This document shows, piece by piece, positions 28,586 to 35,814 of a DNA stretch of 64,000 bases. The notes beneath the pieces were generated by a model. It was not told the DNA's origin. It saw only the letters and a list, made by a program, of their open reading frames with translations, and did not search any database. The stretch comes from Idiomarinaceae bacterium. Its GTDB lineage: Bacteria; Pseudomonadota; Gammaproteobacteria; Enterobacterales; Alteromonadaceae. The stretch spans positions 62,001 through 126,000 of the forward strand of contig NYWU01000034.1 of NCBI GenBank assembly GCA_002685255.1, given 5' to 3'. Position 1 is the first letter of the stretch, and each line of letters opens with the position of its first letter. The position numbers and the translations under genes are program-made.

Positions 28586-29852
28586 TATCTATATTTAGCT
28601 CCGGTGCAATCATATTAACTACGTCAATGGCGCTATGTACGCCGTCTTCATGGAAGCCGCTATACCAGTACGCACCACAAAAATAAGTATTGCGATGACC
28701 ATTGATCTGGTCTCTATCTTTACGAGCCGCCATTGACGTTGTGCTATATTGCGGATGTGCGTAGAACAGCTTTTTAATCACCTTGTCCGGATCAATAGCC
28801 TCGCTATTATTGAGCGTAACAAGGTAGTGCGCATGCGTCTTTAATCCTTGCAGTATATTCATGCTGTAAGTGACTGAACTGGGCTCGCGCTGCGCCGATT
28901 CACCGACTCTTAAACGATAGTTCCAACTCGCCCAGGCGGCTTTTCGCAGCGGCAATAACGCTCGATCGGTGTGCAATACAACTTCATTCAGCTTATATGG
29001 GATGCTACCCAAAATACGCTTTTCCTCATCGCTGGCATCTACCATTAGCGCCAACGCTTGGTCGCTGTGGCAAGCAAATACGACACGATCGAATTGTTCA
29101 ACATGACCATCGATGAAGGTCAATGATACGCCTTTTTCCGTGCGTCGAACCTCGGTAATATCTTCCGATAAACGTATACGGTGACTAAACTTTTCAGTTA
29201 GTTTAGGGATATAGGCACTCGAACCACCTTCGATCGTATGCCACTGCGGCCGGTTACTAATATCCAACAGACCATGGTTTAAGAAAAAACGTAAGAAAAA
29301 GCCCAACGGGAACTGGTAAGCATCTTTTATGCTTGAAGACCAAATCGCAGAGATCATCGGCAACAAATAAAAGTGGGCGACTTGCTCATCTAAATTCAGT
29401 GAATCAATAAACTCACCCAAGGTTACTTGGTCATTATCGCTGTTCTCTTGTGCAGCTTTTTTTGCCGCTTCGTTAAACGTGACAATGCCCTTTAATAACT
29501 TGTAAAACTTGGGTCGGAACACATTACGCTTTTGAGCAAACAAGGTGAGTAAGGTATGCCCGTTATACTCAAGACCTGACTCCGGATCTTGCACGCTAAA
29601 ACTCATTTCAGTATCGCGCCACGGCACGCCCACTTCAGTCATTAGACGTTTGAAACGCGGGTAGGTTCTGTCATTAAAGACGATAAAGCCCGTATCAACA
29701 CCCACGGGACCTGTTTTATCATCCACCTTAACGGTATTGGTGTGGCCGCCGATATAATCGTTTTTTTCGAATACCGTCACCTCATGATGGTCAGTTAAGT
29801 AATATGCCGTTGTTAAGCCTGCAATACCACTTCCTACAACTGCTATTTTCAT
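28578..29852 (-). CDS. FAD-dependent oxidoreductase (amine-oxidase/desaturase-like)
   Basis: 424-residue flavoprotein. FAD motif VVGSGIAGLTTAYYL is at residues 5-19, followed by VFEKNDYIGGHTNT. The family-specific GVDTGFIVFNDRTYPRF comes next, and the C-terminal flavin motif ends in FCGAYWYSGFHEDGVHSAI. It resembles the oxidoreductase of the Rhodobacter sphaeroides RpoE-ChrR regulon (RSP_1091 type), which takes part in fatty-acid modification. The start overlaps the SDR stop by one base (TAATG). Confidence 0.88.
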   Translation of the reverse strand: MKIAVVGSGIAGLTTAYYLTDHHEVTVFEKNDYIGGHTNTVKVDDKTGPVGVDTGFIVFNDRTYPRFKRLMTEVGVPWRDTEMSFSVQDPESGLEYNGHTLLTLFAQKRNVFRPKFYKLLKGIVTFNEAAKKAAQENSDNDQVTLGEFIDSLNLDEQVAHFYLLPMISAIWSSSIKDAYQFPLGFFLRFFLNHGLLDISNRPQWHTIEGGSSAYIPKLTEKFSHRIRLSEDITEVRRTEKGVSLTFIDGHVEQFDRVVFACHSDQALALMVDASDEEKRILGSIPYKLNEVVLHTDRALLPLRKAAWASWNYRLRVGESAQREPSSVTYSMNILQGLKTHAHYLVTLNNSEAIDPDKVIKKLFYAHPQYSTTSMAARKDRDQINGHRNTYFCGAYWYSGFHEDGVHSAIDVVNMIAPELNIDNG

Positions 29853-30577
29853 TAATTTCCTTTCGACATACGTTTACTGAGCGCTACTTGCCACGCTTGA
29901 GGCAGAATAGACATGGTTTTTAACATCAATGTAAAAATGGTAGGAAAACCGATATCCCGCTTGTTCTTCTCGATACCTTTACGAATACATTGAGAGGCAT
30001 AATCGACAGAAACTCGCATCGGCATTTCAAAATCGTTAGCATCAGTCATCGGCGTTTTAACAAACCCCGGTGAAATTGACAGTACCCGAATACCTTTAGG
30101 TGCAAGGTCCACTTCGAGTGAGCGCGTTATATAATGAATGGCTGCCTTCGAGCCACCATAAGCCTGCGCACGGGTGAACGGCAGGAGTCTCGCGAGACTA
30201 CCAACCAACACTAATTTTGAGCCTGGCTGCAATGTACGAAGCAATCCTTGCACGCAATTCATTGTGCCTTGCACGTTAACCGTAAATACCCGTTCAAATA
30301 ACTCCGCATCAAATGACTCGATGTCCAAGTATTCGCAAACACCCGCACTTAAAATCGCGACGTCGATTTGGTTGATAGAACCTAAAAGCTCAATCGTCTT
30401 TTCACGGTCAACCGTGTCAAATTGTAATGTTTCGACATAGTCAGGAAACTCGTCAGCCAACTTCTTCAGCGCATCGGCATTACGCCCACAAGCGATCACG
30501 TTGTGACCCTCACAGGCATAATCCGCTACTAATTGTTGACCGATCCCGCTGGTGGCACCGGTGATGAGCACTTTCAT
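29852..30577 (-). CDS. Short-chain dehydrogenase/reductase
   Basis: Classical SDR of 241 residues: cofactor motif ITGATSGIGQQ at 5-15, catalytic Ser in VLVGSLARLL and Tyr-x3-Lys in AYGGSKAAIHY. The substrate is unknown. The operon suggests a lipid or an oxidised lipid product. It overlaps the upstream SnoaL-like gene by 4 bases (ATGA) and the downstream FAD gene by one. Confidence 0.9.
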   Translation of the reverse strand: MKVLITGATSGIGQQLVADYACEGHNVIACGRNADALKKLADEFPDYVETLQFDTVDREKTIELLGSINQIDVAILSAGVCEYLDIESFDAELFERVFTVNVQGTMNCVQGLLRTLQPGSKLVLVGSLARLLPFTRAQAYGGSKAAIHYITRSLEVDLAPKGIRVLSISPGFVKTPMTDANDFEMPMRVSVDYASQCIRKGIEKNKRDIGFPTIFTLMLKTMSILPQAWQVALSKRMSKGN

Positions 30578-31008
30578 GATGACACCAGCCTTTGTTTAAT
30601 CTTATCAATAACGAACCCGACCAACGGCACATGCTCATATAGCATGGCGCCGAGATCGTAGTGATCTTCTTGCAGTCTTATTTTTTCGTCCTCAAACTGC
30701 ACATGTGATACGCCAGGTAGAATAATTTCGCGACCATTTGCCAACTTCGGATGCGAAAACCGCATTTGCCAACTCAAATAAGCTTGCTTGTCGCCAACAA
30801 CCTCGTCTTCAAACGTAAAATGACAGTATTCTACGTTTTCCATGGTGTGCTCAAAATATTTGCGCAAGTCGTCACGGCCCACGACTTGGTGAATAGGATC
30901 ATTAAAAGCAACATCATCATGATATATGGAGTCTAAATCATCGAGTTGATCAGTCGAAAATTCCTCGTAAAAGCTCTTTAGCTTTTCTACTAACTCTTTG
31001 TTATCCAT
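30574..31008 (-). CDS. SnoaL/NTF2-like small protein
   Basis: 144-residue cone-fold protein of the NTF2/SnoaL superfamily. It opens with a helix and then YHDDVAFNDPIHQVVGRDDL, with later strands such as HFTFEDEVVGDKQAYLSWQM. The superfamily includes isomerases, cyclases and binding proteins, so no reaction can be assigned. It is translationally coupled to the photolyase (8-base overlap) and the SDR (ATGA). Similar genes occur at this position in other CFA/DUF1365 clusters. Confidence 0.85.
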   Translation of the reverse strand: MDNKELVEKLKSFYEEFSTDQLDDLDSIYHDDVAFNDPIHQVVGRDDLRKYFEHTMENVEYCHFTFEDEVVGDKQAYLSWQMRFSHPKLANGREIILPGVSHVQFEDEKIRLQEDHYDLGAMLYEHVPLVGFVIDKIKQRLVSS

Positions 31009-32407
31009 TTTTCACCTGCTTAAACGTCGATAAGAATCGCTCACGTGCCTCGCTATGGTCGACTATCGGAGACACGTACCCCGTTTTGTGCTGTTTCAAA
31101 TACGAATGTGGCCAGTGAATATGTTTACTCGGTACATCCGCTAATTCTTTAACCCAAGTACGGATGTAGGTTCCGTCGGGATCAAACTTCTCACTCTGGC
31201 GAACAGGATTAAACACACGGAAATACGGCACCGCATCAGTGCCGACCGATGCACTCCACTGCCAGCCACCGTTGTTAGCCGGAAAGCTGCCATCTACCAA
31301 GTTACGCATAAAGTATTGCTCGCCTTTGCGCCAGTCGATCAGTAGATCTTTGACTAAAAAATTGGCGACAATCATGCGCAAGCGGTTATGCATCCACCCC
31401 GTCTCATTAAGCTGTCGCATGCCCGCATCGACGATAGGAAAGCCTGTGCGCCCGTCACACCAAGCTCGAAAATCCTCTTCAGCCTCTCGCCAAGGTAAAC
31501 CTTGAGTTTCGGTTTGATAATTTTCACCTCGGCTTAACCGCGGTTCATGAAACATAAGATGTTGGTAAAACTCACGCCACGCCACCTCCGTAAGCCAGGT
31601 ATCTGCGCCGGGCTCAAGTCCGTGTGGAAATTCGGGTGAAAAAGACGACAATGCACGCGCAACCGTTTTCGGTGCAATCGCTCCCATTTCGAAGTACGCG
31701 GACATCATCGATGTTCCGTCAACGGATGGCTTGTCGCGGCGCGCTTTATAGTCGTCAACCTGATGTTCAATAAATTGACCCAGTTTGCCCATGATGGCTT
31801 GTCGCCCGACGGGATAGTCTTGACTATTTTTACGTTCTAACGGACACGGCGGTAGCTCGTTGCTGATCGCTACGGTATTTTGGACGCTCCAAGACTGAGG
31901 GCTCCAATCACTGATTTTCGCAACCTCTTTACGCCAAGCTCGGTTGAATGGTGTGAACACTTTGTAGTAGCCGCCCTGCTTTGTTTCTACGTGTTCTGGC
32001 GCGACCAACAGGTTGCCGTCAAATAGCGTTAAGTCGATATCGCGTTGTTTAAAGCATGCATCTGCTTGCTTGTCTCGTTTAACCTCGTCTAGCGGATATT
32101 CGCGATTAGCGTATACCGCATGTACACCGTTTTCTTCGCAAAAGTCAGCGATTATTGCACCGCTTTGACTGAACCGTTCGATAACAAAGACAGAAAAACC
32201 GATGCCTTTATCTGCAAGTTCCTCTTTAAACGCCGCCAAATGGCGCCACCATAAATCAACTTTAATTGGCGCCCAATCATGCGCTTGCCAAGTTTGCTGA
32301 GGCACTAGAAATACAGCATATACTTGCTCATGATTTGCACATGCAGCCTCTAAAGCTGGATTATCAACGGTTCTTAAATCACTCCTAAACCAAACAACGC
32401 CGGCCAT
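31001..32407 (-). CDS. phrB: Deoxyribodipyrimidine photolyase
   Basis: 468-residue class I CPD photolyase that repairs UV-induced pyrimidine dimers using blue light. The N-terminal antenna domain begins VVWFRSDLRTVDNPAL. The FAD-binding domain carries DGTSMMSAYFEMGAIAPKTV, the DNA-binding NETGWMHNRLRMIVANFLVK block, and NNGGWQWSASVGTDAVPYFR. The last of these is the bacterial CPD photolyase signature. It starts 2 bases after the TudS-YbgA gene, so the two are co-transcribed. Confidence 0.95.
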   Translation of the reverse strand: MAGVVWFRSDLRTVDNPALEAACANHEQVYAVFLVPQQTWQAHDWAPIKVDLWWRHLAAFKEELADKGIGFSVFVIERFSQSGAIIADFCEENGVHAVYANREYPLDEVKRDKQADACFKQRDIDLTLFDGNLLVAPEHVETKQGGYYKVFTPFNRAWRKEVAKISDWSPQSWSVQNTVAISNELPPCPLERKNSQDYPVGRQAIMGKLGQFIEHQVDDYKARRDKPSVDGTSMMSAYFEMGAIAPKTVARALSSFSPEFPHGLEPGADTWLTEVAWREFYQHLMFHEPRLSRGENYQTETQGLPWREAEEDFRAWCDGRTGFPIVDAGMRQLNETGWMHNRLRMIVANFLVKDLLIDWRKGEQYFMRNLVDGSFPANNGGWQWSASVGTDAVPYFRVFNPVRQSEKFDPDGTYIRTWVKELADVPSKHIHWPHSYLKQHKTGYVSPIVDHSEARERFLSTFKQVKNG

Positions 32408-32409
32408 AA

Positions 32410-33345
32410 TTACAACCCATATCTCAGTTTTAAATCTTCAGGGTATGGTGTGACATACCACTGTTCAGCTAAATATTCGTTAGGGAACTCTCGCAGATAA
32501 TGGCGAATCAGCGTCAGTGGCGCCATCAGAGGTAACGTGCCATCATGGTAATCGAGTATCAACTGACTCAATTCCTGTTTCTGCTGTTTATCTAAGTACT
32601 GTTTAAAATAACCTTGAATATGCTGCAGAACATTCGTGTGATTACGTCTTGAGGCCGGTTTACTTAATGCACCCATCACGCGCAAAATATAGTGTTGGCA
32701 GAAAGCTTCATCAATTGATTTTGCCTCACCCACGTCACGTCCCAAGGCGCGGTATTCGGCCTGATTATGCGCCATGAGGATAAGCTTTGCTTGAGTATGG
32801 AACTTAAGCAATGCGGCTTTGTTTAACGGGTGCGCTAACGACTTCCAACGACCATATAAAAACACACGTAAAACAAAATTTTCGCGCAGATGTGGATCAT
32901 TGAGACGCCCGTCCTCTTCTAATGGGAGTGCAGGCTCTAGCTGATGCAAGCGTTCAGCAAATAATCCCATTGCTTCTTTACGTGCGCTACCTGTCTTAGG
33001 GTCATATAATTTTACACGCTCCATGCCACAACTAGGCGATTTAGCACATAAGACATAACCTGATAGATCCGCTAACTTGGGTTTTACTTTGTCCGCGAAA
33101 TACTTGAGCGATTCAGTAACGTCTTCGCCGGTTTTAGGGATGACTGCGCGAACTTGCTCATCCTTATACTCTAAACGAATGGTTGGACGCGGTACTGGCA
33201 ACCCGATACCGACTTCCGGGCAAAATTTAACAAACTCGACATGCTTAGCCAGCTCATTTTCGCAAAAGGGTGAACGCTTGTGACCCCCATCGAAACGTAC
33301 TTCATCGCCTAGTAAACAGGCGCTTATTCCAATTTTTAGGCGCAT
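32410..33345 (-). CDS. DUF523 (TudS-like) and DUF1722 (YbgA) fusion protein
   Basis: 311-residue two-domain protein. The DUF523 part (about 1-150) has the conserved cysteines in IGISACLLG, VKFCPEVGIG and CAKSPSCGM. In TudS these hold an iron-sulfur cluster used for 2-thiouracil desulfuration. The DUF1722/YbgA part (about 185-305) follows, with LMAHNQAEYRALG and EQWYVTPYPEDLKLR. The ATG one codon after the open frame begins is preceded by TGGAG. Fusions of these domains are common beside photolyase genes, but the link to photorepair is unexplained. First gene of the ten-gene run. Confidence 0.85.
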   Translation of the reverse strand: MRLKIGISACLLGDEVRFDGGHKRSPFCENELAKHVEFVKFCPEVGIGLPVPRPTIRLEYKDEQVRAVIPKTGEDVTESLKYFADKVKPKLADLSGYVLCAKSPSCGMERVKLYDPKTGSARKEAMGLFAERLHQLEPALPLEEDGRLNDPHLRENFVLRVFLYGRWKSLAHPLNKAALLKFHTQAKLILMAHNQAEYRALGRDVGEAKSIDEAFCQHYILRVMGALSKPASRRNHTNVLQHIQGYFKQYLDKQQKQELSQLILDYHDGTLPLMAPLTLIRHYLREFPNEYLAEQWYVTPYPEDLKLRYGL

Positions 33346-33377
33346 CAAAACTCCATTTATTTACAAGCTTATAATAC

Positions 33378-33383
33378 ATTATA
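33378..33383 (-). promoter_or_regulatory. Candidate -10 element for the TudS-photolyase operon
   Basis: On the minus strand TATAAT lies at 33383-33378, 33 bases before the start codon. The expected -35 position has only a weak AGCAAC. No GATCC-type ECF -35 is present on this strand in the intergenic region, so the head of the operon may use the housekeeping sigma factor. Confidence 0.35.
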
Positions 33384-33459
33384 GATATTGTTGCATGGGT
33401 GTTGCTATCTAACATAACGGACTTATAGCGAAAAAGGTTTGATTAAGTTATACAAATTT

Positions 33460-33485
33460 AGATCCAAGCCGAATAGACATGCGTA
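33460..33485 (+). promoter_or_regulatory. Candidate ECF-type promoter of the LON-domain gene
   Basis: AGATCC (33460-33465), a 16-base spacer, then CGTA (33482-33485). This resembles the site upstream of the ECF sigma gene: both share GATCCAA and a CGTA -10 core. TGATCC-like -35 elements are known for RpoE-ChrR-type sigma factors. Confidence 0.45.
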
Positions 33486-33527
33486 AAGCATGTTAAATCA
33501 ACCCAATATTCAGGATAGTTGTATCGT

Positions 33528-34106
33528 ATGGATAAAGTGCAGCGTTTACCTCTATTTCCGTTAACGGCGCATGTGATGCCGAACGGAAAGCTCAAATTGC
33601 GCATTTTCGAACAACGCTACACACGGTTAGTGAAACAATGCATGGCAAATCAAAGCGAATTTGTGGTGTGCATGTTTGATCCCGGTATCGACAAATATGA
33701 TTCTGAATACATTCTGCCTTTTGGCACTGCGGTCACTATTATTGACTTTGAAATGCTTAACGATGGCTTCTTAGGCATCACTGTGCAAGGTGAACGCCGA
33801 GTTCAAATAAAACATCATGAATTCGAGGAGGATGGTCTTCGAGTCGGTGACGTTGAAGTACTCCCTTTTTGGCAGCACACACCAATTACGGATGAGGTTG
33901 CCGTGCTTAAAGAACGCCTTGAAGAAATTTATGGTGTTTACCCAGAACTCGGTGATTTGTATGATGAAAAACCGTTTGAACAACTCGATTGGGTGTGCCA
34001 GCGTTGGCTCGAAATTTTGCCACTCGACGTTCACACAAAACAAGAGTTAATTAAATCGCAATCAAGTGAGCAAGTTGCTGATTATCTGCTAAACTTGGTT
34101 ACGTAA
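33528..34106 (+). CDS. LON substrate-binding-domain protein
   Basis: 192-residue stand-alone LON N-terminal domain protein without the ATPase or protease part. The family start LPLFPLTAHVMPNGKLKLRI and FEQRYTRLV are clear, as is a later VQGERRVQI. Such proteins may bind unfolded or oxidised proteins, but their function is not settled. An in-frame TTG three codons upstream is possible; the ATG was chosen for its fit with the family. It is co-directional with the sigma factor and diverges from the photolyase operon. Confidence 0.85.
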   Translation: MDKVQRLPLFPLTAHVMPNGKLKLRIFEQRYTRLVKQCMANQSEFVVCMFDPGIDKYDSEYILPFGTAVTIIDFEMLNDGFLGITVQGERRVQIKHHEFEEDGLRVGDVEVLPFWQHTPITDEVAVLKERLEEIYGVYPELGDLYDEKPFEQLDWVCQRWLEILPLDVHTKQELIKSQSSEQVADYLLNLVT

Positions 34107-34122
34107 CTTTTTTGAGATCGAC

Positions 34123-34151
34123 TGATCCAAACTTAAACTTGTTCTCGTAGT
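34123..34151 (+). promoter_or_regulatory. Candidate autoregulated ECF promoter of the sigma factor gene
   Basis: TGATCC (34123-34128), a 17-base spacer and CGTAGT (34146-34151), followed by the sigma factor start about 75 bases on. TGATCC is the -35 core used by RpoE of Rhodobacter sphaeroides and relatives, which autoregulate with ChrR. Confidence 0.6.
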
Positions 34152-34226
34152 TAGATATACGAACTAACAACAATAGCAGGTCTAGTTATGCAAACGGTGA
34201 CATCTCATACTTCACAACGGGGAGTT

Positions 34227-34808
34227 ATGACCACATCCCAGCAGGACACTGCAGAAAAAGCTGCGCAACTTTTGGCTCAAATTGCTGAAACGCGTAGCCG
34301 TCAAGCGTTCAGTGAATTGTTCTCACATTTTGCGCCCAAGCTTCAGGCTTACGGTACGCGTCAGTTTGGTAACGAACAAACCGCGATGGATCTTGTGCAA
34401 GAAACAATGACTAACGTATGGCACAAGGCTCATCTATTTAAGGCCGATAAGGGCTCACCCTCAACGTGGATCTTCACAATCGCGCGTAATATTCGATTCG
34501 ACTTATTAAGAAAGAATAAAAAGCGCAAAGATGATATAAGTGCAGATGAACTTTGGCCGATTTTGGCTGAACAGAATGATAACCTAGATGACGATTACGC
34601 GTTGGATCAAGACATTCTGTTGCAAGAGATTTCTCACTATTACGGTCAGTTGCCGGATGCGCAACGTATCGTGGTAGAAAAAATTTATGTCGAGGGTAAG
34701 TCGCAGCAAGAAGTTTCCGACTCTCTTGGAATTCCATTAGGCACGGTTAAGTCTCGTACGCGCCTTGCATTAAAGAAATTGAAAGAGTTAATAGTTGAGC
34801 ATGATTAA
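34227..34808 (+). CDS. ECF RNA polymerase sigma factor, RpoE-ChrR (ECF11-like) type
   Basis: 193-residue ECF sigma factor. Region 2 is visible as MDLVQETMTNVWHKAHLF and TWIFTIARNIRFDLLRK. Region 4 carries the helix-turn-helix SQQEVSDSLGIPLGTVKSR. The frame opens 13 codons upstream, but this ATG has GGGGAG 4 bases before it. The gene overlaps chrR by 8 bases. The pair matches the group in which ChrR holds the sigma factor inactive until singlet oxygen or organic hydroperoxides release it. Likely targets are its own promoter and neighbouring genes. Confidence 0.9.
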   Translation: MTTSQQDTAEKAAQLLAQIAETRSRQAFSELFSHFAPKLQAYGTRQFGNEQTAMDLVQETMTNVWHKAHLFKADKGSPSTWIFTIARNIRFDLLRKNKKRKDDISADELWPILAEQNDNLDDDYALDQDILLQEISHYYGQLPDAQRIVVEKIYVEGKSQQEVSDSLGIPLGTVKSRTRLALKKLKELIVEHD

Positions 34809-35481
34809 GTCACATCCATCTGAAGCAATTTTGTATCAGTACGCTTCAGGCGACCTTAGTGCGTCAATGACATTAGTTGTTGGTACACATATTGATATGT
34901 GCCCTATTTGCAAACGAACAGTTTGTGAAATAGAGGAGGATTTATGTAACAAGCATTTGGATAGCCTTGTTGAAACGATTTGCGCCCCTTCTAAAGGTGC
35001 CATGTCTAAGACCCAGTGCGACCAAATGTTAGAAGCGATTTTTAACTCTCAGGCCAAGCCTGCCGCTCAACGCGAAGATTTGATTAGTCTTGAGGGTCGT
35101 CGCTTTAATTTGCCTACAACGTTGGCGCATAACGCTCATCGTATCGGGGAGTGGACGCATTTAGTGGGTAAGCTATGGAGAGCACCGGTTGATTTGTCGG
35201 ATGATGGACAGACCAATTTAATTTATATGGAGCCTGGTGCTCAAGTACCGGAACATACTCACAAAGGGCAAGAAGCGACACTGGTCATCGATGGCGTATT
35301 TAATGATGAGCACGATGCTTATTATGACGGTGATTTCATCTTGTTGGATGCGGATCGTAAGCATACGCCTCGCACTGCGACGGAAGACTGTTTAACGCTT
35401 GCGACACTCGATGCGCCGTTATTCTTTACGTCGGGTATTAGTCGCCTGCTCAATCCATTTAGTAGTTTATTTTTTCGCTAA
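34801..35481 (+). CDS. chrR: ChrR-type zinc anti-sigma factor with cupin domain
   Basis: 226-residue anti-sigma factor. The N-terminal zinc anti-sigma domain has His5 and His30-x3-Cys34-x2-Cys37 (HIDMCPICK). The C-terminal cupin (about 105-215) carries metal-ligand histidines and glutamate in PEHTHKGQEATLV and a later DADRKHTPR. This two-domain layout is that of R. sphaeroides ChrR, whose cupin domain is needed for the response to singlet oxygen. The start ATG overlaps the sigma factor stop, giving coupled synthesis. Confidence 0.9.
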   Translation: MIKSHPSEAILYQYASGDLSASMTLVVGTHIDMCPICKRTVCEIEEDLCNKHLDSLVETICAPSKGAMSKTQCDQMLEAIFNSQAKPAAQREDLISLEGRRFNLPTTLAHNAHRIGEWTHLVGKLWRAPVDLSDDGQTNLIYMEPGAQVPEHTHKGQEATLVIDGVFNDEHDAYYDGDFILLDADRKHTPRTATEDCLTLATLDAPLFFTSGISRLLNPFSSLFFR

Positions 35482-35504
35482 CGTTTTAAGCGTAACGTGA
35501 CAGA

Positions 35505-35530
35505 AAAGCCCGAGCTATTGCTCGGGCTTT
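35505..35530. terminator. Bidirectional intrinsic terminator, chrR/ihfA
   Basis: A 10-base perfect stem (AAAGCCCGAG / CTCGGGCTTT) with a 6-base loop. The ihfA stop codon (35515-35517) falls in the loop, so the convergent genes share one compact terminator. Confidence 0.88.
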
Positions 35531-35811
35531 GTGTTTTCTACGCGGCTTTTGAATTTTTGCCCGGGTTTAAAGCTCACCACTCGGCGAGCTGAAATAGGAA
35601 TATCCTCACCCGTTTTCGGATTACGGCCTGGGCGCTGATTTTTTGTTCGAAGTTCAAAGTTACCAAAGCCTGATAACTTGACCATTTCCCCCGACTCTAA
35701 AACAGAACGTATTTCTTCAAAAAACGCCTCTACTAAATCCTTAGCGTCTTGCTTACTTACACCGTACTTGTCAAAAAGTACCTCAGCGAGTTCTGCTTTA
35801 GTCAGCGCCAT
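35515..35811 (-). CDS. ihfA: Integration host factor subunit alpha
   Basis: 98-residue DNA-bending protein that pairs with IhfB. Nearly colinear with E. coli IhfA: start [15 protein letters not shown], core [11 protein letters not shown], and the beta-arm [20 protein letters not shown] including the intercalating proline. Located right after pheT (3-base gap), as in E. coli. Confidence 0.97.
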   Translation of the reverse strand: MALTKAELAEVLFDKYGVSKQDAKDLVEAFFEEIRSVLESGEMVKLSGFGNFELRTKNQRPGRNPKTGEDIPISARRVVSFKPGQKFKSRVENTKPEQ

Positions 35812-35814
35812 ATC

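Noticed and set aside
28785-30905. Other TGATCC hexamers on the minus strand inside the lipid operon (near 28788 and 30896)
   Set aside because: Neither has CGTA at the right distance; they follow from coding (Asp-Pro codons).
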